A stretch of DNA of 64,000 nucleotides from Pseudomonadaceae bacterium (GTDB lineage: Bacteria > Pseudomonadota > Gammaproteobacteria > Pseudomonadales > Azotimanducaceae), in assembly GCA_024743435.1 (NCBI GenBank), contig JANSWO010000006.1, positions 124,001 to 188,000 of the forward strand, in the 5' to 3' direction. A model generated the notes under the pieces. The model had not been told where the DNA came from, ran no database searches, and worked only from the letters and a program-made list of their open reading frames with translations. This document shows positions 24,090-32,757 of the stretch, one piece after another; the stretch's first letter is position 1; the number at the start of each line of letters is the position of its first letter. A program made the position numbers and the translations under genes.

Positions 24090-25451
24090 ATGACTGACTA
24101 CAAAGTCGCTGACATCACACTCGCAGACTTCGGGCGCAAGGAAATCGCACTTGCGGAAGCTGAAATGCCCGCGCTCATGGCACTACGCGACCGGTATCGC
24201 AAGGAGCAGCCGCTCGCCGGCGCGAAGATCATCGGCTGCATTCACATGACGATCCAAACTGCTGTGTTGATCGAAACCCTCATGGATCTAGGCGCAGAAG
24301 TGCGCTGGTCCAGCTGCAACATATTCTCGACGCAAGACCACGCCGCTGCCGCGATGGCTGCGGCCGGCATTCCGGTTTTCGCCTGGAAAGGCGAGACGGA
24401 GGAAGAGTACGAATGGTGCATCGAGCAGACGATTCTCTCCGACGGCAAGCCCTGGGATGCCAACCTGTTGCTCGATGACGGCGGCGACCTGACGCAAATC
24501 ATCCACAACAAATACCCCGCCATGCTGGACAGTATTCACGGCATCAGCGAGGAAACGACGACCGGCGTGCATCGCTTATACGAAATGATTCGCGACGGTG
24601 AATTGAAGGTACCTGCCATCAACGTCAACGATTCAGTGACCAAGTCGAAGAACGACAATCGCTATGGTTGCCGCCATTCGCTGAACGATGCGATCAAGCG
24701 GGCTACCGATATGCTGATGTCTGGCAAGCGTGCGCTGGTCATTGGCTACGGTGACGTCGGCAAAGGCTCCGCCCAGAGCCTGCGCCAGGAAGGCATGATC
24801 GTCCGCGTGGCCGAGATTGACCCTATCTGCGCCATGCAGGCATGCATGGACGGCTATGAGCTCGTATCACCCTATGTGAACGGCAACAACACCGGCAAAG
24901 TCGAGGATATCGACACTCGCTTGCTCGGCGAGACGGACCTCATCGTCACCACCACCGGTAATGTCAACGTATGCGACTCCGCCATGCTGAGCACCGTTAA
25001 GAATGGCGCCGTGGTCTGCAACATCGGTCACTTCGATAATGAGATCGATACTGCGTTCATGCGCGAAAACTGGCGCTGGGACACCGTCAAAGATCAGGTG
25101 CACCAGGTCTTTCGTAGCGATGACAAACGCGACTACATCATCCTGTTGTCCGAGGGTCGCCTGGTGAATCTTGGCAATGCGATGGGCCACCCCTCACGCG
25201 TGATGGATGGCTCGTTTGCCAATCAGGTGCTTGCCCAAATGCATCTGTTCGAACAGCGCTGGGCTGACCAACCTGAGAACCAGCGCGCACCGATCAGCGT
25301 CGAAGTACTGCCCAAGAAGCTCGACGAAGAGGTCGCTGAGCTCATGGTTGCCGGTTTTGGTGGTGTTGTGACACGCCTGACCAAAGCCCAGGCCGACTAC
25401 ATCGGTGTGGAAACCGAAGGCCCGTACAAGGCAGACGCGTACAAATATTAA
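24090..25451 (+). CDS. ahcY: adenosylhomocysteinase
   Basis: The 453-residue NAD-dependent enzyme splits S-adenosylhomocysteine into adenosine and homocysteine, relieving product inhibition of methyltransferases. Substrate-domain motifs include [11 protein letters not shown], and the NAD fold shows [10 protein letters not shown]. The C-terminus ends in the family signature P-Y-K-A-D-A-Y-K-Y. The ATG follows AAGGA at a slightly long spacing. The short 51-bp leader is too small for a SAH riboswitch, so control probably rests with the upstream regulator. A composite repeat begins 3 bp after the stop. The usual metF neighbour is not present. Confidence 0.97.
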   Translation: MTDYKVADITLADFGRKEIALAEAEMPALMALRDRYRKEQPLAGAKIIGCIHMTIQTAVLIETLMDLGAEVRWSSCNIFSTQDHAAAAMAAAGIPVFAWKGETEEEYEWCIEQTILSDGKPWDANLLLDDGGDLTQIIHNKYPAMLDSIHGISEETTTGVHRLYEMIRDGELKVPAINVNDSVTKSKNDNRYGCRHSLNDAIKRATDMLMSGKRALVIGYGDVGKGSAQSLRQEGMIVRVAEIDPICAMQACMDGYELVSPYVNGNNTGKVEDIDTRLLGETDLIVTTTGNVNVCDSAMLSTVKNGAVVCNIGHFDNEIDTAFMRENWRWDTVKDQVHQVFRSDDKRDYIILLSEGRLVNLGNAMGHPSRVMDGSFANQVLAQMHLFEQRWADQPENQRAPISVEVLPKKLDEEVAELMVAGFGGVVTRLTKAQADYIGVETEGPYKADAYKY

Positions 25452-25453
25452 CA

Positions 25454-25585
25454 GAGGGGCTTTTCTTGTCGCTCGCAGAGCGAGCGGCAAGAAAGCTCCC
25501 AGACTCAAACCCCAGGAGAAGCGCAGACGATTGTCACCGATCGCAAAGCGATCGGAGCAATCTGTCGAGAGCGCCCCTCTACTAC
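25454..25585 (+). repeat. hairpin-bearing repeat element, copy A
   Basis: The element is bounded by GAGGGGC (25454-25460) and GCCCCTC (25573-25579). Inside are three hairpins: cttgtcgctcgc-aga-gcgagcggcaag; a ctcc/ggag stem with a loop containing agactcaaacccc; and gattg..cgatcgc-aaa-gcgatcg..caatc. It starts 3 bp after ahcY. Related copies are at 25765-25895 and, reversed, at 37392-37515 and about 37513-37602. Confidence 0.85.
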
Positions 25586-25700
25586 CCCACCCGAACCCCG
25601 GCGTGAACCGTCGCTTAGGAGATCGCCGCACTTCGGCGTTCGGCCGGGCTCTCGGCAGCTCGCAAGCGAGCGCCTGCCGCTAACAGATCGCGAGGCGTTC
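25586..25700 (+). repeat. linker module shared with the 37.2-37.4 kb locus
   Basis: This stretch contains gtcgcttaggagatcgccgc and a ctctcggcagctcgcaagcg hairpin followed by gcctgccgctaac. The reverse complement of 37222-37391 carries the same segments in the same order with few differences. Together with copy A it forms a composite unit of about 240 bp. No gene is present. Confidence 0.8.
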
Positions 25701-25764
25701 GGTCGAGTTCGCGGTGACGGGGCTGAAAGGCGGACTCCGCCGCTCAGTACACCCCACCCAGCAC

Positions 25765-25895
25765 AGGGGCTTTTCTATTGAAGCTCGCTCTGCGAGCGTC
25801 AATGAAAAGCTCCCAGACTCAAACCCCGGGAGCAGCGCAGACGATTTTCTCCGTCGCGCAGCGACCAAGAAAATCTGTCGAGAGCGCCCTTCTAC
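25765..25895 (+). repeat. hairpin-bearing repeat element, copy B
   Basis: The frame is the same as copy A (ggggcttttct..aaagctcccagactcaaacccc..cgcagacgatt..aatctgtcgagagcgccc). The stems are different: attga-agctcgc-tct-gcgagcg-tcaat replaces the first hairpin, and gattttct..agaaaatc replaces the third. It ends 29 bp before the stop of the convergent PPOX gene. Confidence 0.85.
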
Positions 25896-25924
25896 CTCAC
25901 CCCAACGCTAGCCGTTGGAGTACC

Positions 25925-26398
25925 TCAGTACACCCCACCCAACTTCGAGTGATCCCAGCTCAGCGTCTCTCTCGGCACAAACTTCAGCACCACGCGCTTA
26001 GGCGCGGTCTTTAGCATCGCGCCATGATTCGCCTCAGCGGAGTCAGCGCTGGCCTCCTGCCCCTTGGTATTGATATTGATGAGGGCATCTTCCACCGCCG
26101 CCTCGTCATCGATGACATGACAATCCGCATACACCACAACACCTCGAAGCTCGCTGTACTCCTCGCCTGATTCGACCAGTAGCGTCGCCCTGGGATCACG
26201 CTTGAAGTTCATCACTTTCTGGCTCTTTCTGAACGTGGTGCAGATATAGGCACCGTCCCCGTCCATGTAAAACCACATCGGCATCGGGTGTGGAAAACCA
26301 TTGCGGCCATTGGAGACGATCGTGAGCGTCTTTTGCTCCACCATGTAGGCGCGCAATTCGTCGTCGGTGAACATGATGGCTTCGCGGCGGCTGGGCAT
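25925..26398 (-). CDS. PPOX-class (pyridoxamine oxidase-fold) flavin/F420-binding protein
   Basis: The 157-residue split-barrel protein has the segments I-V-S-N-G-R-N-G-F-P-H-P-M-P-M-W and R-D-P-R-A-T-L-L-V-E-S-G. The tail S-W-D-H-S-K-L-G-G-V-Y is typical of TIGR03618-like PPOX proteins. These bind FMN or F420 and act as small oxidoreductases; the substrate is unknown. The ATG at 26398 has AAAGGA about 12 nt upstream, and an alternative ATG is at 26374. It lies between the repeat cluster at its 3' end and divergent tesB. It probably acts in the cytoplasm. Confidence 0.82.
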   Translation of the reverse strand: MPSRREAIMFTDDELRAYMVEQKTLTIVSNGRNGFPHPMPMWFYMDGDGAYICTTFRKSQKVMNFKRDPRATLLVESGEEYSELRGVVVYADCHVIDDEAAVEDALININTKGQEASADSAEANHGAMLKTAPKRVVLKFVPRETLSWDHSKLGGVY

Positions 26399-26484
26399 GA
26401 CTGATTGAATCCTTTCGGTATGAACTAACCTCTATACAATACGCGCCCCTTAGATCGACTCAAGCCAAGACCCGAACCGAGCCA

Positions 26485-27351
26485 ATGGAACAGTCACTAC
26501 AAGACCTCATCAATCTTCTCGATCTGGAAGAGATCGAGAAAAACCACTACCGAGGGCTTAGCCCGAGCGAGGGCTGGCAACGCGTGTACGGCGGCCAGGT
26601 GATCGGCCAGGCGTTAGTCGCAGCCTCACGCACGGTGGATGCAGACCGCCTCGCGCACAGCCTGCATGGCTACTTCATCCGCGCCGGCGACACCGAGATT
26701 CCTATTTTGTATCGCGTGAACCGCATCCGCGACGGCGCCAGCTTCACAACGAGGGAAGTTCAAGCCATTCAGAAAGGGCGCTCTATCTTCTCCATGCTGA
26801 TCTCCTTCCAGGTCCAAGAGGAGGGTCTTACTCATCAGATTGAGATGCCAGATGTGCCGGCTCCAGAAGACCTGAAGACCGAAGATGAGCTCAGGATGGA
26901 TATCATCGACCAGGTACCGGAGGAGTTTCGTAGCCACTTCACTCGCAACCGGCCGATCGAAGTTCGACCGATTGACCCGGGCGACATCCTGAATCCTGAA
27001 GTTCGGCAGCCGATGCAGATGTGCTGGATGAAAGCCCGAGAGCCGCTTCCTGACGACCAACGCATCAACCAGTGCGTGCTCGCTTATCTGTCCGATTGGT
27101 CGCTGCTGGATACGTGCCTCATGCCGCACGCGGTTAGCTACATGGCCGACGATATGCAGGTCGCGAGTCTGGATCACGCCATGTGGTTCCACCGCCCTTT
27201 CAAGGCCGATGAATGGTTGCTGTACGTCATGGATAGCCCGGCATCGTCAGGGTCTCGTGGCCTCAATCGAGGCCTTATCTACGACCGAAATGGCGTGCTG
27301 GTCGCCTCCGCAACCCAGGAAGGCCTGATCCGCCGTCACGCCTCAAAATAG
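26485..27351 (+). CDS. tesB: acyl-CoA thioesterase II
   Basis: The 288-residue double-hotdog enzyme hydrolyses medium- and long-chain acyl-CoA. The TesB active-site elements are present: A-Y-L-S-D-W near residue 196-201 (catalytic Asp), S-L-D-H-A-M-W-F-H-R-P-F, and A-S-A-T-Q-E-G-L-I-R near the C-terminus (Gln). The length equals that of E. coli TesB (286). An AT-rich tatacaat at 26434-26441 could be a -10 box, though no convincing -35 is visible. It stands alone between the divergent PPOX gene and the moxR-like gene. Confidence 0.95.
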   Translation: MEQSLQDLINLLDLEEIEKNHYRGLSPSEGWQRVYGGQVIGQALVAASRTVDADRLAHSLHGYFIRAGDTEIPILYRVNRIRDGASFTTREVQAIQKGRSIFSMLISFQVQEEGLTHQIEMPDVPAPEDLKTEDELRMDIIDQVPEEFRSHFTRNRPIEVRPIDPGDILNPEVRQPMQMCWMKAREPLPDDQRINQCVLAYLSDWSLLDTCLMPHAVSYMADDMQVASLDHAMWFHRPFKADEWLLYVMDSPASSGSRGLNRGLIYDRNGVLVASATQEGLIRRHASK

Positions 27352-27485
27352 GCGGAATGCCATACGCTTTCGCCATCCCGTCCAAGGGTGCTGCTTGTAA
27401 GTCAAGTGTGTGACAGGCTCATGCGGGGTAGTCGCGAGCCGCTCAGACAGCGATAATAGGCGGTTTGACCCAACGGAATTCCGTC

Positions 27486-28466
27486 ATGCCCGAATCGAGC
27501 CCTACGGCGCCTACAGCCATAACGCCGGAAGCTGAGCAGCTCACCGCTTCCGTAAAGGCACTGCAGGATGCGTTCGAAGAGCACCGCTACATCTGCAGCG
27601 ACCAGATAGCGACAGCCGTATATCTGGCCTACCACCTGCACAAGCCCATTCTGATCGAAGGCCCGCCGGGCGTTGGTAAGACCGAACTGGCAAAAACCAC
27701 GGCTGACATGTTCAACCTCGATCTGATCCGCCTGCAGTGCTACGAAGGCCTGGATGAGTCCAAGGCCATCTACGAATGGAAGTACGGCAAACAGTTGCTG
27801 TACACCCAGGTGTTGAAAGAAACGCTGGAAGACGTCCTGCAGGGAGCTACCGGCTTTGCAGAATCCGTCGGCCGCCTGCACGAGTTTGGCGACATATTCT
27901 TCTCAGAAGACTTTCTCGAGCCGCGGCCGCTGCTGAAGGCGCTGAAAGCGGAGGACGGCTGCGTTCTGCTCATTGATGAGGTGGACAAGTCCGATCACGA
28001 ATTCGAATCGTTGCTGCTCGAGATGCTGTCCGACTTCCAGGTATCGATCCCGGAAATCGGCACCGTTAAGGCCGTGCGCGAGCCGCCGCTGGTCTTTCTA
28101 ACGAGTAACAACACGCGAGAGATTTCGGACGCATTGAAGCGCCGATGCCTGCACCTCTACATTCCGTTCCCAGAGCCTGATCTGGAGCAGCGAATCATCG
28201 AGGCACGCGTGCCCGAGATTCCGCCAGAGCTGCGCAAGCACCTGGTCGGCTTCATTCAAGAGCTACGCAGCATGGATCTGAAGAAGATCCCTGCGATCTC
28301 CGAAACCATAGACTGGGCACGCACCCTGGTACTACTACACGCGGATTCACTGGATCCCGATCTCGTCCGCTCGACCCTCAACGTCATCCTCAAGTTCCAG
28401 GAAGACATTGACAGCATCGACAACGAGATTCCGGCTCTGACTAGCCGAGCTGCATCGCGCCGCTGA
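27486..28466 (+). CDS. MoxR-family AAA+ ATPase
   Basis: The 326-residue AAA+ protein has Walker A G-P-P-G-V-G-K-T (59-66), Walker B L-L-I-D-E-V-D-K with Asp164 and Glu165, and sensor S-N-N-T-R-E. Proteins of this branch (CoxD-like) act with VWA-domain partners as chaperones that mature or load metal into a target enzyme. The partner gene follows after 3 bp, so the pair is one operon. No CO dehydrogenase or other obvious client is adjacent. I choose the ATG at 27486 over a TTG at 27465. Confidence 0.92.
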   Translation: MPESSPTAPTAITPEAEQLTASVKALQDAFEEHRYICSDQIATAVYLAYHLHKPILIEGPPGVGKTELAKTTADMFNLDLIRLQCYEGLDESKAIYEWKYGKQLLYTQVLKETLEDVLQGATGFAESVGRLHEFGDIFFSEDFLEPRPLLKALKAEDGCVLLIDEVDKSDHEFESLLLEMLSDFQVSIPEIGTVKAVREPPLVFLTSNNTREISDALKRRCLHLYIPFPEPDLEQRIIEARVPEIPPELRKHLVGFIQELRSMDLKKIPAISETIDWARTLVLLHADSLDPDLVRSTLNVILKFQEDIDSIDNEIPALTSRAASRR

Positions 28467-28469
28467 TTC

Positions 28470-29960
28470 ATGGATCGCACCCTCGGCAACTTTATCCGCG
28501 CGCTTCGAAACAACGACGTGCGCATCTCAACCGCAGAAACGCTCGATGCGTTCTCGGCGGTTGAGCTTGTGGGTTATCGCGACCGCGCAATGCTCAAGCG
28601 GTCGTTGTCGCTGGTGTTGCCAAAGACCGAAGACGAAAAGGCAGCGTTCGACGTTTGCTTCGAACAGTTCTTCGCCGCCGAAGATTTGAAGCCAGAAGCC
28701 GGCGACAGCGGTGGCGAGAACGGCGAAGCTGACCCTAACGCAGCTGATGGCGGCGAGAGCGGCGAAGGCGGCGGCAATCCTGATGAGAGTCAGGCAGAAG
28801 GCGGCGAGCGCAGCGGCAAAGCCAAGAAGTCGAAAAAGCCGAGTTTCGGTGAGCCCGAAGAAGAAGAGGATCTGGGGCCAGGGCCCATGTCCGAGGTGCA
28901 ATCGGAGTTAGGCAAATTGTTAATGGGTGGCTCCCAGGTGGAGCTATCAGCCGCCATGGCGGAAGCTGGCAACGCGGCCGGCGTCGAAGAGATTCAGATC
29001 TTCACGCAGAAAGGCCTGTACACCCGCAACATCATGGAGGCGATGGGCCTTACGGACCTCAATGGCGAGATTCTGTCCGGTGCTCGCAGCCCTGAGGTCC
29101 CCACCCGAAGACTCTCCCAGGAACTCAAAAAACGACGAGAGTGGCTGCGCGAGAACGTTCGTGACTACGTGGAGCGCCAGTTCCTGCTGCATGCGGACGT
29201 TTCCGGCAAGCGTCTACGCGAGGAGCTGCTGCGCAAAGTTAAGCTGTCCAATATCGAACATCGCAGTCATCGCCTGATCCGCGACATCATCTACCGCATG
29301 GCGAAAAAGCTCATCACCATGCATTCGCGGCGCAAGAAGATATACAAGCGCGGTCAGCTCAACATCTCGCGAACACTACGCCACAACATGGCGTACGACG
29401 GCGCCATCTTTAACCTGCACTGGAAGTCCATCAAGGTAGATCGGCCGAAGGTGTTCGCGATTTGCGATGTTTCCGGCAGCGTGGCCAACTACTCCCGCTT
29501 CATGCTCATGTTTCTGTACTCCCTCGAAGAGGTCATGCCGAAGGTTCGCTCATTCGCCTTTTCATCCGACTTGGCCGAAGTGACAGACCTGTTCGATCGA
29601 AACAACCTGGAAGACGCGATCTCAAAAACGCTCAGAGACTACGCGGGTGGCTCAACCGACTACGGCCAGGCGTTCGTCGATTTCAAGAAGCTATGCCTCG
29701 ATGACGTCGATAACCGTTCGACCATCATCATTCTGGGTGACGCGCGCAACAACTATGGCGAAGCGCGCGCCGAGATTCTCAAAGAGCTGTACGACCGATC
29801 CAAGCGTGTGATCTGGCTGAACCCGGAACCGCGTAGCACGTGGACGGTGGGCGATGCCGAGATGGGCAAGTACCGCGCATATTGCCATCAGGTCGAAGAG
29901 TGTAATTCGCTCATGCATTTGGAGCGGGTAGTCGGTAACCTGCTCAAAACGGTGGCATAG
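28470..29960 (+). CDS. CoxE-like VWA-domain protein, partner of MoxR ATPase
   Basis: The 496-residue protein has an N-terminal CoxE region. An acidic Gly/Glu/Ser-rich stretch (about residues 75-140) follows, then a helical region rich in Arg and Lys. The C-terminal VWA domain has MIDAS motif C-D-V-S-G-S-V and a later A-G-G-S-T-D-Y. There is no signal peptide, so it is cytoplasmic. It follows the AAA+ gene by 3 bp. By analogy with other MoxR/VWA pairs it should bind the client while the ATPase remodels it. The client is unknown; the Opp operon follows but is not an obvious target. Confidence 0.88.
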   Translation: MDRTLGNFIRALRNNDVRISTAETLDAFSAVELVGYRDRAMLKRSLSLVLPKTEDEKAAFDVCFEQFFAAEDLKPEAGDSGGENGEADPNAADGGESGEGGGNPDESQAEGGERSGKAKKSKKPSFGEPEEEEDLGPGPMSEVQSELGKLLMGGSQVELSAAMAEAGNAAGVEEIQIFTQKGLYTRNIMEAMGLTDLNGEILSGARSPEVPTRRLSQELKKRREWLRENVRDYVERQFLLHADVSGKRLREELLRKVKLSNIEHRSHRLIRDIIYRMAKKLITMHSRRKKIYKRGQLNISRTLRHNMAYDGAIFNLHWKSIKVDRPKVFAICDVSGSVANYSRFMLMFLYSLEEVMPKVRSFAFSSDLAEVTDLFDRNNLEDAISKTLRDYAGGSTDYGQAFVDFKKLCLDDVDNRSTIIILGDARNNYGEARAEILKELYDRSKRVIWLNPEPRSTWTVGDAEMGKYRAYCHQVEECNSLMHLERVVGNLLKTVA

Positions 29961-30071
29961 CCGCCCCCTACCGGGGATGCGCTATGGTGAGGATCGGCCA
30001 CCCGCTGAGCCTCAATAACAACAACCGAAGCGCCGGTCACATTCGGCGCGTGAAAAGCAGGCTAAGAACAC

Positions 30072-31754
30072 ATGGACACGGCATCCGGTTCCAGCAGCGT
30101 CCTGAGACAACTAGGGCTCTACGCCTTACTGACCATCGTCGGCATCGCCCTGCTCATGTGGGCTATGTCCTGGATTGCCTCGGTCACCGGATCCGCCGAG
30201 CGAACCCAAACCGCGATCGACCCCGAAACCCGCAGCGCCAGCTTCCTGCTTGGCGATGAGCCACCTCAACTGGACAGCTCGAAAGCAACCGATGCTTTGT
30301 CCGGCATGGTGCTCGGTCACGTTATGGAAGGCCTGCTCGCCTACAACGAGAACAACCAGCTCACCGCAGGCGTCGCGGAGCGTTGGGACATTCGTGAGCG
30401 CGGAGCTACGTTCTGGCTCAGGCGGGATGCCAAATGGAGCAACGGCGAACCGATCACCGCACACGACTTCGTCTACTCATGGCGACTTGCGGTCGACCCG
30501 GCCAACTCGTCTCAGTACGCCTTCCTGCTGTATGCGGTCAAAAACGGTGAGGCGATCACCCAGGGCAAAATGCCACTCGAATCGCTTGGCGTTACAGCGA
30601 TCGACGACTACACACTGGAGGTGGAATTCGAGAACTCAACCGCCTACTTCGGCAAGCTCGTCGCGTTTTCAACCTACTACCCGATCAACGAGAAGTTTCA
30701 CAAATCAGTGAAGGACCGCTTCGGCGCTGACGCCGATACGCTGCTCTACAGCGGCCCCTACATGATTGAAAACTGGGTGCACGGCGCATCACTCAAAATG
30801 GTGCGCAACCCACACTACTGGAATCCTGGCCGGGGCGGTCTGGACATCATCGACTTCCCCTATATCACCTCAGATCCGAACGCCCGCCTGAACCTGTTCA
30901 AGGACGGCAAGATTGCGATCGCCGGCCTGTCGGCGGAGAACCTCGGCGAGGCTATTGATCGGCGCTGGCAGATGAACGCTTTTGCCGAGGGCGTGGTCTT
31001 CTATATCGAGTTCAACCACCGACCCGGCCGCGTCACTGGCAACCGGCATCTCCGTCGCGCGATGCAACTGGTGAACGATCCGGCGGAGCTGGTATACAAA
31101 GTAACCAAATTACCGGGCTATCTGCCCGGCAAGTCGCTATTCCCGGTCTGGGTTCAGGGCGTCAACGGCTTCTTCCGCCAGGAGTATCCTGCACCGGAGG
31201 CGCCGGTGAATATCGAGCAAGCCCGCTGGCATCTCGAACAGGCAAAACAGGAACTGGGTTTGGATGAGATTCCACCGCTCATACTCCTGACCGGCGACAA
31301 TCCACTATCGACACTGCAGTCCGAGTACTACCAGGATCGGTTCAAACGAACCCTCGGGCTGGATGTACGCATCGACAAACAGATCTTCAAACAGCGCCTG
31401 GAGAAAATGACCGCGGGCGAGTTCGACATGGTCATGGCGGGTTGGGGACCAGACTTCGATGATCCACTGACCTTCGGCGATCTTTTCGCCAGCTGGAACG
31501 AGCAGAATCGAGGCAAATACGCATCCAGTGAACTCGACGCCCAGGTGCGCATCGCTCAACGCAGCGTCGACACTCAAGAGCGCATGGACGCCTTCGGCGA
31601 AATTCAGCGAATACTCTTCGAAGACGCCGTCATTCTGCCTGGTTACGAGCGCGGCATCGTCTACGTCGTGGACGAACGTCTGGAAGGCGTGGTTCGTCGC
31701 GCCGTTGGGCCGGACCCGGACTACACCTTCGCGCGCATCAGGGAAGGATCATGA
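30072..31754 (+). CDS. oppA: peptide ABC transporter substrate-binding protein, membrane-anchored
   Basis: This 560-residue family 5 solute-binding protein contains L-L-G-D-E-P-P-Q-L-D near the mature start, W-S-N-G-E-P-I-T-A-H-D-F and G-W-G-P-D-F-D-D-P. It should bind oligopeptides in the periplasm for OppBCDF. No lipobox or clear cleavage site is visible. Instead a helix at residues 14-40 (L-Y-A-L-L-T-I-V-G-I-A-L-L-M-W) looks like a retained anchor. This is the first gene of a same-strand oppABCDF operon with short spacers. Murein-peptide or general oligopeptide specificity cannot be told apart. Confidence 0.92.
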   Translation: MDTASGSSSVLRQLGLYALLTIVGIALLMWAMSWIASVTGSAERTQTAIDPETRSASFLLGDEPPQLDSSKATDALSGMVLGHVMEGLLAYNENNQLTAGVAERWDIRERGATFWLRRDAKWSNGEPITAHDFVYSWRLAVDPANSSQYAFLLYAVKNGEAITQGKMPLESLGVTAIDDYTLEVEFENSTAYFGKLVAFSTYYPINEKFHKSVKDRFGADADTLLYSGPYMIENWVHGASLKMVRNPHYWNPGRGGLDIIDFPYITSDPNARLNLFKDGKIAIAGLSAENLGEAIDRRWQMNAFAEGVVFYIEFNHRPGRVTGNRHLRRAMQLVNDPAELVYKVTKLPGYLPGKSLFPVWVQGVNGFFRQEYPAPEAPVNIEQARWHLEQAKQELGLDEIPPLILLTGDNPLSTLQSEYYQDRFKRTLGLDVRIDKQIFKQRLEKMTAGEFDMVMAGWGPDFDDPLTFGDLFASWNEQNRGKYASSELDAQVRIAQRSVDTQERMDAFGEIQRILFEDAVILPGYERGIVYVVDERLEGVVRRAVGPDPDYTFARIREGS

Positions 31755-31819
31755 AAGACGCCATCCGCATACTGTCGGCTGACGCCATATCTGCCTTACC
31801 CACTAAAGGGGACGTCTGA
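31751..31819 (+). CDS. possible 22-residue spacer peptide between oppA and oppB
   Basis: An ATG overlaps the oppA stop (ATGA) and reads M-K-D-A-I-R-I-L-S-A-D-A-I to a TGA that ends 3 bp before oppB. It could keep ribosomes coupled across the 67-bp spacer. No similarity is recognised, and it may be chance. Confidence 0.2.
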   Translation: MKDAIRILSADAISALPTKGDV

Positions 31820-31821
31820 GT

Positions 31822-32754
31822 ATGTGGCGATACGCTTTCAAGCGCTTGATACAAGGCATCATCACCGTCTGGTTCATCGCGACGGCTACGTTCGTCGCGA
31901 TGCAAATGGCGCCGGGCGACCCTCTCTCCGGCGAGAAAGCGCTCTCCGAAGAGATACGCGCGAATCTTGAGGCCAAGTACGGGCTGGACAAACACCCTGT
32001 GCAGCAATACTTCATTTACATGGGCAATCTGCTGAAGGGCGATCTCGGCATCTCCTATACCCAGCAGAACCGCCAGGTAAACGACATCATCGCCGAGCAT
32101 TTCCCCGTCTCGGCAATCCTGGGGGTGCTCGCGATCGTTTTCGCAGCCCTGGGCGGCATATTGCTCGGTGCACTGACGGCGCTGTTCCGCAACAAAGCGC
32201 CTGACGTGATCATCATGTTTCTGGTTATTCTCGGCATATCCGTGCCGTCCTTCGTCGTGGCCGCCATCGCACAGCTCAGCCTTGTGAACATAAACGATCT
32301 GCTCGGATTCTCCCTGCTGCCCGTTGCCGGCTGGGGCACGGTGCAACACATGCTGATACCGGCGCTGGTTCTGGGCCTGTCGACCATGGCTTTTCTGACT
32401 CGCTTGATGCGCTCGTCCATGCTCGAAATCATCAACGCTGACTACGTGCGCACAGCTCGCTCAAAAGGGCTGCCGGAATCCCGCATCTTCTCGCGGCACA
32501 TGCTTCGCAATGCCATCCTGCCGGTCGTCACCGTGCTTGGCCCTGCAATCGCCGGCATCACGACAGGCGGTTTCGTTGTCGAATTGGTATTTGCGATTCC
32601 CGGTCTCGGCCGGTACTTCGTACAAGCCGTCCAGCAGCTGGACTATACCGTCATCATGGGTACGACGGTCTTTTACGGCGCGTTCCTGGTGCTGATGGTG
32701 ATCATCGTCGACCTGCTGTACGGCTGGGTCGATCCACGAGTGAGGTTGGACTAG
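31822..32754 (+). CDS. oppB: oligopeptide ABC transporter permease OppB
   Basis: The 310-residue inner-membrane permease has six hydrophobic helices. The N-terminal signature W-R-Y-A-F-K-R-L and the EAA-type cytoplasmic loop Y-V-R-T-A-R-S-K-G-L are those of OppB/DppB. P-G-L-G-R-Y-F near the end is also conserved. AAGGGG lies about 10 nt before the ATG. Only 3 bp separate it from oppC. The length is that of E. coli OppB (306). Confidence 0.94.
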   Translation: MWRYAFKRLIQGIITVWFIATATFVAMQMAPGDPLSGEKALSEEIRANLEAKYGLDKHPVQQYFIYMGNLLKGDLGISYTQQNRQVNDIIAEHFPVSAILGVLAIVFAALGGILLGALTALFRNKAPDVIIMFLVILGISVPSFVVAAIAQLSLVNINDLLGFSLLPVAGWGTVQHMLIPALVLGLSTMAFLTRLMRSSMLEIINADYVRTARSKGLPESRIFSRHMLRNAILPVVTVLGPAIAGITTGGFVVELVFAIPGLGRYFVQAVQQLDYTVIMGTTVFYGAFLVLMVIIVDLLYGWVDPRVRLD

Positions 32755-32757
32755 GCC

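Noticed and set aside
25194-25683. Frames on both strands at the ahcY 3' end
   Set aside because: They cross from ahcY into the repeat elements; composition and repeat content argue against coding.
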